From Rhizobium sp. ACO-34A (GTDB lineage Bacteria > Pseudomonadota > Alphaproteobacteria > Rhizobiales > Rhizobiaceae): a DNA stretch of 64,000 bases. The notes beneath the pieces were generated by a model that made no database searches, had not been told where the DNA came from, and saw only the letters and a program-made list of their open reading frames with translations. A program made the translations under genes and the position numbers. This document shows, one piece after another, positions 47,329 to 56,198 of this stretch; positions within the stretch are counted from its first letter, which is position 1, and every line of letters starts with the position of its first letter. The stretch spans positions 3,723,001 to 3,787,000 of the forward strand of contig CP021371.1 in NCBI GenBank assembly GCA_002600635.1, given 5' to 3'.

Positions 47329-47369
47329 GCAATTCCAGCAAAAGTGTGAAGCGGTTTTGCTGGAATTGC
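47329..47369 (+). terminator. Family D hairpin, probable terminator-like element
   Basis: GCAATTCCAGCAAAA (47329-47343) and TTTTGCTGGAATTGC (47355-47369) form a perfect 15-base stem with loop GTGTGAAGCGG, two bases after the aminotransferase stop. The loop is shared with the copy at 27744-27788. No T-run follows. Confidence 0.65.
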
Positions 47370-47390
47370 GTCAGAACAAAGGGATGAAGG

Positions 47391-48608
47391 ATGACCACGA
47401 AACGCATCGCGATCATCGGCGGCGGGCCGGCAGGGCTGATGGCGGCGGACGAGCTCTCCCGCGCCGGCCATGCCGTCACCGTTTATGAGGCGATGCCGAC
47501 CGTTGGCCGGAAATTCCTGCTCGCGGGCAAATCCGGCCTCAACATCACCCATGCCGAACCTTACGAGCGTTTCGTCACCCGCTTCGGCACGGCGGGCGAA
47601 AGGCTCCGGCCGGCGCTGGATGCCTTCACCCCGGATGACATCCGCAACTGGGCCGACGCACTCGGCACGGAAACCTTCGTCGGCACCTCGGGCCGCGTCT
47701 TTCCAAAGGCGATGAAAGCCTCGCCGCTGCTGCGCGCCTGGCTGAAACGGCTGGAAGCGCAGGGCGTTTCAATCCTGACGAGACATCGCTGGACAGGCTT
47801 CGACGGGGATGCTTATCGCATCGAGACACCGGACGGCGAAAAGCGGATCGAGGCCGATGCCGTGCTGCTGGCGCTGGGCGGCGCAAGCTGGCCGAAGCTT
47901 GGCTCCGATGCCGGATGGACGGCGTGGCTGCGCGAAAGGAACGTCGACATCCATGACTTCCGGCCGGCCAATTGCGGCTTCGACTGCGCATTCTCGCAAA
48001 CCTTCCTCGAACGCTTCGCCGGCGAACCGCTGAAATCCGTGACCGCGACGAGTGCGGCGGGCACCATTCCCGGCGAATTCGTCATCAGCCGCCACGGCAT
48101 CGAGGGTAGCCTCGTCTATGCCCATGCCGCAGCGCTGCGCGACGCGCTGGCCGCCACCGGCAAGGCAAGCCTCGTTCTCGATCTCGCCCCCGGCCGCACC
48201 ATTGAAAGACTTGCGCGCGATCTGGCAAGACAGGACACCAAGGCGAGCTTTTCCAACCGGCTGCGCAAGGCCACCGGCCTCGACGGCGTCAAGGCCGCCC
48301 TGTTGCGGGAACTCGTCTCCGACGCCAATCGTCTCGATGCGGAGGCGCTGGCCCATCTCATCAAGGCACTGCCCTTGCCCATCGCGTCGCCACGCCCCAT
48401 CGCCAAGGCCATCTCATCGGCCGGCGGCATTGCCTTCGACAGCATCGATGATCGTTTCATGCTGAAGGCGCTGCCCGGAAGTTTCGTTTCCGGCGAGATG
48501 CTCGACTGGGAGGCCCCGACCGGAGGTTATCTGCTGACCGCCTGCCTCGCCACCGGCAAGGCCGCGGCATCCGGCATCCGGCAATGGCTTATCGAAACGG
48601 CGAATTGA
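47391..48608 (+). CDS. NAD(P)/FAD-dependent oxidoreductase, TIGR03862/HI0933-like
   Basis: This 405-residue flavoprotein has the dinucleotide-binding motif IGGGPAGLMAADELSRAGH at residues 9-27, followed by KFLLAGKSGLNITHAEP, a signature of the HI0933/BaiN-like family, and a C-terminal GGYLLTACLATGKAAA segment closing the FAD site. Its reaction is not known; relatives reduce double bonds or are uncharacterised. It follows the hairpin after the aminotransferase, with AAGG before the ATG, and probably has its own promoter. It is not obviously linked to the transporters on either side. Confidence 0.85.
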   Translation: MTTKRIAIIGGGPAGLMAADELSRAGHAVTVYEAMPTVGRKFLLAGKSGLNITHAEPYERFVTRFGTAGERLRPALDAFTPDDIRNWADALGTETFVGTSGRVFPKAMKASPLLRAWLKRLEAQGVSILTRHRWTGFDGDAYRIETPDGEKRIEADAVLLALGGASWPKLGSDAGWTAWLRERNVDIHDFRPANCGFDCAFSQTFLERFAGEPLKSVTATSAAGTIPGEFVISRHGIEGSLVYAHAAALRDALAATGKASLVLDLAPGRTIERLARDLARQDTKASFSNRLRKATGLDGVKAALLRELVSDANRLDAEALAHLIKALPLPIASPRPIAKAISSAGGIAFDSIDDRFMLKALPGSFVSGEMLDWEAPTGGYLLTACLATGKAAASGIRQWLIETAN

Positions 48609-48716
48609 CCTCCGCAAACGCCACTCTTGAAGAGGCGACGGCTTCCCGCCATCCTTTGACGGGAGAGCGGTAAGCAACCGCCGCCACCATAGAACCGGGC
48701 AGGTAAATACGGGCAC

Positions 48717-49574
48717 ATGCAGCCAGAACCATTCGCCGGCAGCGATCCGGTCGTCGTCATCGGCCACATCAACCATGACCGTGTCTGGCGCTTGAAGGAA
48801 CCGCTCCGCCCCGGCGGCCGCATCGCCTGGATCGACCGCAATGTGCGGCTCGGCGGAGGCGGCTATTACACCGGCAGCATGCTGCTTGCGCTTGGCCGCA
48901 ACGTCGAGCTTATCTCCTCCCTTGTCGATGACGAGCATGGGCGAAAAGCGCTCGAAGAGCTTCAGAAGGCGGGTTTCGGAACCGACCATATCACGATGCG
49001 CGACGGCGAAACGGAGTTCGCCGAGATCTTCCTCGACCCGGCCGGCGAACGCACGATCCTCGGCAGCACCAAGCGCACCACCCGCAGCTTCACGCTGGAC
49101 CGGCCGCTCCGGGCGAGAGCCTTCTATGTCAACGGCATGCAGCTTGCGGACACCGTGGTCGCCTCGCTCGACAAGGCAGCGCTGGTCGTTTCGCAATTTC
49201 CGCTGCGGAACCCGACGCCGCGGCCCGCCGATATCATAGTCGGTTCCAGAGCCGATTTTCCGGGCCTGAGCCTCACCGACATCTGGCAGGCGGCCCGTGC
49301 AATTGCCGGCGACCGTCTGAAAGACCTGATGCTGACCGATGGCCCGAATGAAATCTGCGTCTATGACGGGCGCAGCGAAACGCGCATCGGCGTGCATGAG
49401 AAAGTCGTGACCGCCGATACCATCGGCGCGGGCGACAGCTTCAGCGGCGCACTGCTTCATGAACTCCTGAACGGCATGCCGATCACCGATGCCGCCGCCT
49501 CCGCCTGCGAAAGAACCGCGGACTGGCTGCGCAACCGTGATGCGGCGACCGCCGAGGCCGAAAGCACGCCCTGA
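48717..49574 (+). CDS. PfkB-family carbohydrate kinase
   Basis: This 285-residue kinase has the PfkB signature DTIGAGDSFSGALL (234-247, with catalytic base D240) and an N-terminal glycine-rich substrate strand NVRLGGGGYYTGS. It would phosphorylate a sugar or nucleoside-like alcohol with ATP. The first PfkB signature is weakly conserved and the protein is shorter than ribokinase (about 310), so the substrate is unclear. No sugar transporter is adjacent. The start lacks a strong ribosome site; the ATG at 48717 best fits the first strand (DPVVVIGHINHD). Confidence 0.82.
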   Translation: MQPEPFAGSDPVVVIGHINHDRVWRLKEPLRPGGRIAWIDRNVRLGGGGYYTGSMLLALGRNVELISSLVDDEHGRKALEELQKAGFGTDHITMRDGETEFAEIFLDPAGERTILGSTKRTTRSFTLDRPLRARAFYVNGMQLADTVVASLDKAALVVSQFPLRNPTPRPADIIVGSRADFPGLSLTDIWQAARAIAGDRLKDLMLTDGPNEICVYDGRSETRIGVHEKVVTADTIGAGDSFSGALLHELLNGMPITDAAASACERTADWLRNRDAATAEAESTP

Positions 49575-49655
49575 GGAAACCGCTTCAGAAATTTTTCCGT
49601 TTCGATGGAACCTTGCCCGGTCTCGGGTGTTCGGGCTTTCGCAATGGAGTATGCG

Positions 49656-49952
49656 ATGACCTACACGACGCCCACCTGGAACGAACCCGTCGAACTGAAA
49701 CTGCAATGCGGCCTGACGAGAAGCTTCAAGGAAGCCTGTGACGCTCTCTATTTCCTTGAGGAGGAATGGCCTGTCCGCCATGGAGCCGCCTATCAACGCG
49801 CCAGACGCTGGTGCGGCATGGCCCTGGAAACGGACAAGGCGGCCGACATTGCCCGCAAGACCTTCATCGAAGCAGCCCGCAAGGCGGGTCTGCTGGATGA
49901 AAGCATATTGCCGGAAACCGGAAACAATCACCGCATGAAGCCACACGCCTGA
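49656..49952 (+). CDS. DUF982 family protein
   Basis: This is a 98-residue protein of the small DUF982 family found mainly in rhizobia. Typical parts are the N-terminal strand region PVELKLQCGLTRSFK, ALYFLEEEWPVRHGAAYQRA and the helix following it, up to AARKAGLL. The function is unknown; rhizobial genomes carry many copies. The start at 49656 lies eight bases after GGAG; an in-frame ATG at 49644 is less well placed. There is no signal peptide or membrane segment. Confidence 0.82.
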   Translation: MTYTTPTWNEPVELKLQCGLTRSFKEACDALYFLEEEWPVRHGAAYQRARRWCGMALETDKAADIARKTFIEAARKAGLLDESILPETGNNHRMKPHA

Positions 49953-50066
49953 CGACCCGCAACAGGGACCGGAGCCGGGGCTTGTCTCCGCGCGAACGAG
50001 CCCCTACGAATTCCACTGGCGGTAGACACCAACCCGCCAGTGGAAACGAGGGCGGCAAATCCTGAC

Positions 50067-51002
50067 ATGCAGATCCGGGCTCTGATCTATTTCGACGAAC
50101 TGGTGCGCGCCCGCTCGATCCGCGCCGCCGCCGACAAGCTCAACATCCAGCCCACCGCTCTCGCCCGCCAGATCGACCAGCTCGAACATTACTTCGGAAC
50201 GCCGCTCATCGAGCGCTCCAGCCGCGGGGTACGCCTGACATCCGCCGGAGAACTGCTCGCCGCCCGCGCCGGCAAGACACTGAGGGAACTGGATCACGTC
50301 CGCCAGCTGATCGACGATCTGGAAGGATTGAAGCGCGGCCACGTCAACATCTTCGCAAGCGGCGCCACGGTCGCCAACCTGCTCGCCCCGGCGCTTGCCG
50401 ATTTCAGCCTGAAATTCCCGAAAATCCGTTTTTCCGTGACCATCGCATCCGCCCGCGCGGCCATCGAAGCCGTCGCCAATGCCGATGCCGACATCGCCGT
50501 AACACTGTTTTCCGAGCCCGAACCGGGAACCAGGGTGCGTCTGCGCGCCGAGATCGTCTATGACGTCATCGCAGCCGCAGGCCATCCGGCGGCGGGCCAT
50601 GCCGAACTGACGGTTCCGCAACTGGCCGCCTATCCGCTCGCGGTGCCGGACCGTTCCTTCGGCGCGCGGCTCGCCTTCGACACGCTGTTCAAATCGGCTG
50701 GCGTCACGCTCGATCCGGTCTTCGTCACCAGCTCGCTGGAGATGCAGAAGGAACTGGTATTGCGCGGTGCCGCCGTGACCCTGCTGCCGGCGCTGACCGT
50801 GCTGCGCGAATGCCGTGCCGGACAGCTTGTGGTGATCCCGATTGCCGGAAACAGGGGCATCCGGACGCCAATCGAGCTTTGCGTCGCTTCTGACCGCCAG
50901 CTTTCCTTCGCCGCGACAAAGCTGCTCGACGCCATAGACCGCTTCATGCGCGAGGTCATGCCCCGAGCTGCGGGCACCCCTACAGCACATGAGGGAGTGT
51001 AG
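50067..51002 (+). CDS. LysR-family transcriptional regulator
   Basis: This is a 311-residue LysR regulator. The HTH is at about residues 3-60 (RARSIRAAADKLNIQPTALARQIDQLE), followed by an effector domain with RAAIEAVANADADIAV. I chose the ATG at 50067; a GTG at 50040 would add nine residues. It precedes the dipeptide-type transporter in the same direction by about 130 bases, not divergently, and is its likely regulator together with the amidase. The last 15 residues are not conserved in kind. Confidence 0.87.
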   Translation: MQIRALIYFDELVRARSIRAAADKLNIQPTALARQIDQLEHYFGTPLIERSSRGVRLTSAGELLAARAGKTLRELDHVRQLIDDLEGLKRGHVNIFASGATVANLLAPALADFSLKFPKIRFSVTIASARAAIEAVANADADIAVTLFSEPEPGTRVRLRAEIVYDVIAAAGHPAAGHAELTVPQLAAYPLAVPDRSFGARLAFDTLFKSAGVTLDPVFVTSSLEMQKELVLRGAAVTLLPALTVLRECRAGQLVVIPIAGNRGIRTPIELCVASDRQLSFAATKLLDAIDRFMREVMPRAAGTPTAHEGV

Positions 51003-51130
51003 CGATTTTCGATACACGGAGAACACAAAAAATCGCATTGTGTGCGCGCAAGTGAGATGCCAGTATTTTTTGCACCGCGCCATCGGCTAAGCTACCGAAA
51101 CAGAACGAGCGCCAGGATGAGGGGAATTTC

Positions 51131-52666
51131 ATGACCAATGCTTTGCTTGCCGTAAGGGTCGTTGCCGGACGGAAAACCTTCCGAAGCTTCGCTCTCGGTC
51201 TTGCCGCCACGGCGGCCATCGTATTTTCCGGCTCCGCCCTTGCGGCACAGAAGGACCTGACGCTCGGCATGACCATCGAGCCGACCGGTCTCGACCCAAC
51301 GATTGCGGCCCCCGTCGCCATCGGCCAGGTGACATGGCAGAACATTTTCGAGGGGCTCGTCACCATCGACCGCGACGGCAAGGTGCAGCCGCAGCTCGCC
51401 ACCAGCTGGGACATTTCGGCGGATGGACTGACCTATACCTTTCACCTTGCCGAAGGCGTGAAGTTCCACGATGGCGAAGCCTTCGATTCCTCCGTCGCCA
51501 AGGCCTCGCTGGAACGCGCCCGCGGCGCCGACAGCGTCAATCCGCAAAAGCGCTTCTTCGCCGCCATCGACGCCATCGAGACGCCCGATGCGACAACGCT
51601 CGTCCTGAAGCTGAAGGAGCCGGCCGGAAGCCTGCTCTACTGGCTCGGCTGGCCGTCGTCCTCCATCGTCGGCACCAAGAGCGCCGCCGACGACAAGACC
51701 ACACCGATCGGCACCGGCCCGTTCAAGTTCGTCAACTGGGCGAAGGGCGACAAGGTCGAACTCGCGGCCAATCCGGACTACTGGAACAAGGATGTCGCGG
51801 TGAAGCTGGACAAGGTCACCTTCCGCTTCATCTCCGATCCGCAGGCACAGGCCGCCGCGCTGAAATCCGGCGATGTCGACGCCTTCCCGGAATTCGGCGC
51901 ACCGGAACTGGTGGAGACCTTCAAGGACGACGCAAAGCTTGCGACCGTGATCGGCAACACCGAACTCAAGGTCGTGGCCGGCATGAACAACGCCCGCAAG
52001 CCGTTTGACGACAAGCGCGTGCGTCAGGCGCTGATGATGGCGCTTGACCGCTCCGTCATCGTCGAGGGCGCCTGGTCCGGCTACGGCACGCCGATCGGCA
52101 GCCACTATACGCCCAACGACCGCGGCTATGTGGATCTCACCGGCAACTATCCTTACGATCCGGAAAAGGCCAAGGCCCTGCTGGCCGAGGCCGGCTATCC
52201 GAACGGCTTCAGCTTCACCATCAAGACGCCACAGATGGCTTACGCCCCGCGCAGCGCCCAGGTCATGCAGGCGATGTTCGCCGAGATCGGCGTGACGATG
52301 AACATCGAGCCGACCGAATTCCCGGCCAAATGGGTGCAGGACGTGCTGAAGGGCCGCGATTACGAGATGACCATCGTCGCCCATGCAGAACCGATGGACA
52401 TCGATATCTATGCCCGCGATCCCTACTACTTCAACTACAAGAACCCGGCCTTCAACGACATCCTGAAGAAGGTCGAGGCGACCTCCGACACCATCGAACA
52501 GGACAAGCTCTACGGCGAGGCCCAGAAGATCCTCGCCGACGATGTTCCGGCACTCTTCCTCTTCGTCATGCCGAAGCTCGGCATCTGGGACAAGAAGCTG
52601 AAGGGTCTGTGGGAAAACGAGCCAATCCCGTCCAACGTGCTGACCGAGGTTTATTGGGAAGAGTGA
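51131..52666 (+). CDS. Peptide/opine-type ABC transporter substrate-binding protein (DppA-like)
   Basis: This 511-residue periplasmic protein of extracellular solute-binding family 5 has a long Sec signal (about residues 1-38, ending GSALA). Family features are LTLGMTIEPTGLDPT at the mature start, LTYTFHLAEGVKFHDGEAF, and YDPEKAKALLAEAGYP. It delivers a peptide, opine or other amide-containing compound to the permeases at 53060-54866. GAGGGGAA precedes the ATG. A family A repeat composite of about 270 bases separates it from the permease genes. The amidase at the end of the unit suggests an amide-bearing ligand. Confidence 0.92.
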   Translation: MTNALLAVRVVAGRKTFRSFALGLAATAAIVFSGSALAAQKDLTLGMTIEPTGLDPTIAAPVAIGQVTWQNIFEGLVTIDRDGKVQPQLATSWDISADGLTYTFHLAEGVKFHDGEAFDSSVAKASLERARGADSVNPQKRFFAAIDAIETPDATTLVLKLKEPAGSLLYWLGWPSSSIVGTKSAADDKTTPIGTGPFKFVNWAKGDKVELAANPDYWNKDVAVKLDKVTFRFISDPQAQAAALKSGDVDAFPEFGAPELVETFKDDAKLATVIGNTELKVVAGMNNARKPFDDKRVRQALMMALDRSVIVEGAWSGYGTPIGSHYTPNDRGYVDLTGNYPYDPEKAKALLAEAGYPNGFSFTIKTPQMAYAPRSAQVMQAMFAEIGVTMNIEPTEFPAKWVQDVLKGRDYEMTIVAHAEPMDIDIYARDPYYFNYKNPAFNDILKKVEATSDTIEQDKLYGEAQKILADDVPALFLFVMPKLGIWDKKLKGLWENEPIPSNVLTEVYWEE

Positions 52667-52728
52667 GCACTGAAGCTCACCGCTCTCCAATCCTCGGGCT
52701 TCTTACGAGACAGGCCATGAGCATGCTA

Positions 52729-52995
52729 CCCCCCTCTGCCCTGCCGGGCATCTCCCCCTCAAGGGGGGAGATCGCGCGTGGCTATCCCGCATGTGATACG
52801 GCCGGCGCCGCGGATCGGCTGTCCGTCGGCTGCCGGAAGCGTGGCTTTTCCACCCGATCCGACTTCAATCGGCATAGCCTGCGGGAGCCACTCCCGATCT
52901 CCCCCTCGAGGGGGGTGAGGAGTGGTCCGCGCAGCGGAGCAATCGATCCAGCGAATCGATTGCAACGACGAACACCGGCAGGGCAGAGGGGGGTG
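52729..52995. repeat. Family A repeat pair with 66-base insertion
   Basis: The left arm at 52729-52774 is intact. In the right arm a 66-base segment (52915-52980) sits where the usual GATGCCCGG bases should be. The same 66 bases, with one difference, occur in the copy at 56060-56125. Inside lies a 9-base stem GCAATCGAT / ATCGATTGC (52939-52963). Confidence 0.85.
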
Positions 52996-53059
52996 GGTTG
53001 GCAAGTCGGGAAAAGCGAACCGATAGAAGTGAACGACAGCATGACGGGAGCACTCTCCC

Positions 53060-54004
53060 ATGCTGACGCTTCTTGCCCGCCGCGTCGCCGGCCTCGTTGT
53101 GACGCTTCTTGCCGTTTCGGCCCTGATCTTTGTCGTCATGGATATCCTGCCCGGGGACCCGGCCTCGATCATGCTGGGCATGTCGGCAAGTCCCGATACG
53201 CTGGCGGCGCTGCGCCATGAACTCGGCCTCGATCAGCCGCTCGTCATCCGCTATCTGCAATGGCTGGCCGGCGTGGCGACAGGCGATCTCGGCAAGTCCT
53301 ACACCTATGGCGTCCCGGTTGCCGGCCTGATTGCCGAACGGCTTGCCGTGACGCTGCCGCTGGCGCTGATGGCGATCCTGATCTCGGTTGCCATCGCCAT
53401 TCCGCTCGGTGTGGTCTCCGCCAGCCGGCGCAACTCCGCGGTCGATTATGCCGGCGGTTTCGTCTCCCAGCTTTTCATCGCCGTTCCCGGCTTCTGGGTG
53501 GCGCTGCTGCTGATCCTCGCCTTCTCGATGAGCCTCGGCTGGCTGCCCGCCGGCGGCTTTCCCGGCTGGCAGGCGGGGCTCGTCGCCGGCCTTGAAGCCC
53601 TTCTCCTGCCCGCCGTGGCGCTGGCGCTGCAACAGGCCGGCGTTCTCACCCGCGTCACCCGCTCCTCGGTGCTGGAAGTCCTCAACGAGGATTTCGTCCG
53701 TACGGCGCGCGCCAAGGGCCTCTCCCGCCGCGCCGCCCTCTGGCGCCATGCGGTGCGCAACGCGCTGGTGCCGGTCGCGACCATTCTCGGGCTGCAATTC
53801 ACCTTCCTGATCGCCGGAGCCGTACTGATCGAGAACGTCTTCAACCTGCCGGGGCTCGGAAGGCTGGCGCTTCAGGCGCTCTCCCAGCGGGACATCATCG
53901 TGCTGCAGGATGTGGTCCTGTTCTTCGCCGCCCTCGTCATCGTCATGAATTTCCTGGTCGATCTTTCCTATCTGCTGCTCGACCCTCGCCTGCGGGACGC
54001 AGCC
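53060..54004 (+). CDS. Peptide-type ABC transporter permease (DppB-like), no in-frame stop
   Basis: About 315 residues match DppB-type permeases: an N-terminal TM (VVTLLAVSALIFVVMDILPGDP), six membrane segments, and the ATPase-contact motif VRTARAKGLSRRAALWRHAVRNAL. Homology ends near YLLLDPRLR, at about 54000. There is no stop there; the frame stays open through dppC (read in a different frame) and joins dppD in frame at 54863. A TGA at 54007-54009 would end the gene if one base were inserted upstream. So this is a frameshift (real or from sequencing) or a very long extension. GGGAG precedes the ATG. Confidence 0.8.
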
Positions 54005-54005
54005 G

Positions 54006-54866
54006 ATGACCGTCTCGACGCCAGCCTCCGCCCGCCCTCGCCCCTGGCTCGCCTTTCGCCGTCCGAACCTGACGATCGGCGCGACGATCATCGTGCTTCT
54101 CGTGGCCATCGCCCTCGTCTCCCTCGTCTGGACGCCGCTGCCGCCGGCGAAGATGCAGATCGTCCACAAGCTGAAAGCACCGCTCGTCCACGGCCTCGCC
54201 GGTACCGACCAGTTCGGCCGCGACATCGCCTCCATGCTGATGGTCGGCGCGTGGAACTCACTGTCGACCTCGGCCGCGGCCGTCGCCATCGGCGCTTCGC
54301 TCGGCACGCTCCTCGGCGTCATCGCCGCCGCACGGCGCGGCCTGACGGAAGCTTTCGTGATGCGCGTGAGCGACGTTATCTTCGCCGTGCCGCCGATCCT
54401 CTCCGCCATGATGCTCGGCGCGCTGATCGGCACAGGGCGGTTCACCGCGATCATCGCGATTGCCGTCTTCATGGTTCCGGTCTTCGCCCGTGTGACAGCG
54501 GGTGCCGCCCTGCAGATCTGGTCGCGCGACTACGTGCTCGCCGCACGCGGGGCCGGCAAGGGCGGTGTTCTCATCACCGTCGAACATGTGCTGCCGAATA
54601 TCTCCAACCAGATCATCGTGCAGGTGACGATCCAGCTTGGTCTGGCGATCCTCACCGAAGCGGGCCTGAGCTTCCTCGGCCTCGGCATGCCGCCGCCTGC
54701 CCCGACCTGGGGCCGCATGCTGGCGGATGCCCAGACCTATCTGGCCACCGCTCCCTGGCTTGCCATCATGCCGGGTCTGGCGATTGCGCTTTCCGTCTTC
54801 GGCTTCAACATGCTGGGCGACGGATTGCGGGATCTTCTCGACCCTCGCGAAAAGGGGCGCGCATGA
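54006..54866 (+). CDS. Peptide-type ABC transporter permease (DppC-like)
   Basis: This 286-residue permease has an N-terminal TM (IGATIIVLLVAIALVSLVW), the DQFGRDIASMLMVGAWNSL segment and the contact motif YVLAARGAGKGGVLITVEHVLPN, all typical of DppC. About six membrane segments are seen. The start at 54006 is next to the point where dppB should end, and its stop overlaps the dppD start (ATGA). It pairs with the DppB-like permease. It is intact and uses a different frame from its neighbours. Confidence 0.92.
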   Translation: MTVSTPASARPRPWLAFRRPNLTIGATIIVLLVAIALVSLVWTPLPPAKMQIVHKLKAPLVHGLAGTDQFGRDIASMLMVGAWNSLSTSAAAVAIGASLGTLLGVIAAARRGLTEAFVMRVSDVIFAVPPILSAMMLGALIGTGRFTAIIAIAVFMVPVFARVTAGAALQIWSRDYVLAARGAGKGGVLITVEHVLPNISNQIIVQVTIQLGLAILTEAGLSFLGLGMPPPAPTWGRMLADAQTYLATAPWLAIMPGLAIALSVFGFNMLGDGLRDLLDPREKGRA

Positions 54867-55846
54867 CCCGGGCTCCGCTTCTCTCCGTCCGCGATCTCGC
54901 CGTTTCCATCCGCATGGCCAATGGCAGCCTGACCCCCATCGTGACGGATGTCGCCTTCGACCTTAAGGCCGGCGAAAGCCTTGGCGTGGTCGGCGAAAGC
55001 GGCTCGGGCAAGTCGCTCCTGTCGCTCGCCATCATGGGCCTTTTGCCGGGCGTTGCGGAAGCGACGGGCACCATCGCGTTCGAAGGCGAAAACCTGCTGA
55101 CGACATCGGAAGACCGCCTCTGCCATATCAGGGGCAACCGCATCGGCATGATATTCCAGGAGCCGATGACCGCGCTCAATCCCGCCATGACCATCGGCGA
55201 CCAGATCGCCGAGGGCCTTGTCTGGCACCGAGGCATGTCATGGCGCGACGCCCGCGGCCAAGCCATCGACCTGCTCGATCAGGTGCGCATTCCCGATGCC
55301 GCGCGGCGCGCCAAGACCTATCCACACGAAATGTCCGGCGGGCAGCGCCAGAGGGTCGGCATCGCCATCGCGCTTGCGCTGAAGCCGGCGCTGATGATCG
55401 CCGACGAGCCGACGACGGCGCTCGATGTCACCGTGCAGGCGGAAGTGCTCGATATTCTCGACGATCTCGCCCGCGAGCATGGCATGGCGCTGATCCTCGT
55501 CAGCCACGACCTCGGTGTCATCGCCCGCATGTGCCGGCGCACCATCGTCATGTATGCCGGCCGCCGGATGGAGGAAGGCGGCACGCGCGAGGTGCTGACC
55601 GAACCCCGCAATCCCTATACCCGCGGGCTGATCCGCGCCATTCCGAGACGGGTGACCGATGGCGGCCGCCTCCAGACCATTCGCGGCACCGTGCCCGGTT
55701 TCAACAAACTGCCCGCCGGCTGCGTCTTTTCCGACCGCTGTCCCGAGCGCATCGACGCCTGTCACACTGCCGAACCCGGCTGGACGCTCTTCGACGGCAA
55801 CCGCGGCGTCCGCTGCATCCGGGCTATGGAGGGTGACGGTCGATGA
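54863..55846 (+). CDS. Peptide-type ABC transporter ATP-binding protein (DppD-like)
   Basis: This 327-residue ATPase has Walker A GESGSGKS, signature MSGGQRQR, Walker [13 protein letters not shown], and the C-terminal oligopeptide-transporter domain with the cysteine-rich [14 protein letters not shown] segment that often binds a [4Fe-4S] cluster. It starts inside the dppC stop. The frame is continuous with dppB upstream, but the ATG at 54863 and the family N-terminus ([12 protein letters not shown]) mark the true start. A repeat of about 260 bases separates it from the second ATPase. Confidence 0.92.
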   Translation: MTRAPLLSVRDLAVSIRMANGSLTPIVTDVAFDLKAGESLGVVGESGSGKSLLSLAIMGLLPGVAEATGTIAFEGENLLTTSEDRLCHIRGNRIGMIFQEPMTALNPAMTIGDQIAEGLVWHRGMSWRDARGQAIDLLDQVRIPDAARRAKTYPHEMSGGQRQRVGIAIALALKPALMIADEPTTALDVTVQAEVLDILDDLAREHGMALILVSHDLGVIARMCRRTIVMYAGRRMEEGGTREVLTEPRNPYTRGLIRAIPRRVTDGGRLQTIRGTVPGFNKLPAGCVFSDRCPERIDACHTAEPGWTLFDGNRGVRCIRAMEGDGR

Positions 55847-55876
55847 CACACCGGATGCTTTGCCCCCCTGACAGCA

Positions 55877-56140
55877 CCCCCCTCTGCCCTGCCGGGCATC
55901 TCCCCCTCAAGGGGGGAGATCGGCGCGCTGCATCCGCTCAATTCCCGGAAACCAACAGTATTTGCGGATATAAAGCTACCAAGCATGCGCTTTCCTCGCC
56001 CAAGGAGTCTAGCGGATGGCGAGCGGCGTCCGTTCAGCCGATCTCCCCCCTTGAGGGGGGTGAGGAGTGGTCCGCGCAGCGGAGCAATCGATCCGGCGAA
56101 TCGATTGCAACGACGAACACCGGCAGGCCAGAGGGGGGTG
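55877..56140. repeat. Family A repeat pair with 66-base insertion
   Basis: The left arm starts at 55877. The right arm carries the 66-base insertion (56060-56125), with hairpin GCAATCGAT / ATCGATTGC at 56084-56108. It lies in the operon between the two ATPase genes. Bases 55970-56030 between the arms are not repeated elsewhere in the window. Confidence 0.85.
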
Positions 56141-56198
56141 GCCACGCACCACAACGCTCTAAAACGGGCTCTGCTTCCAGCACGAACGGAGGCCTCCC

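Noticed and set aside
53060..55846. A genuine single DppB-DppD fusion protein
   Set aside because: The middle 286 residues are dppC read in the wrong frame (Arg/His/Asp-rich, no membrane segments), and dppC itself is intact. Kept as a finding about a lost stop instead.
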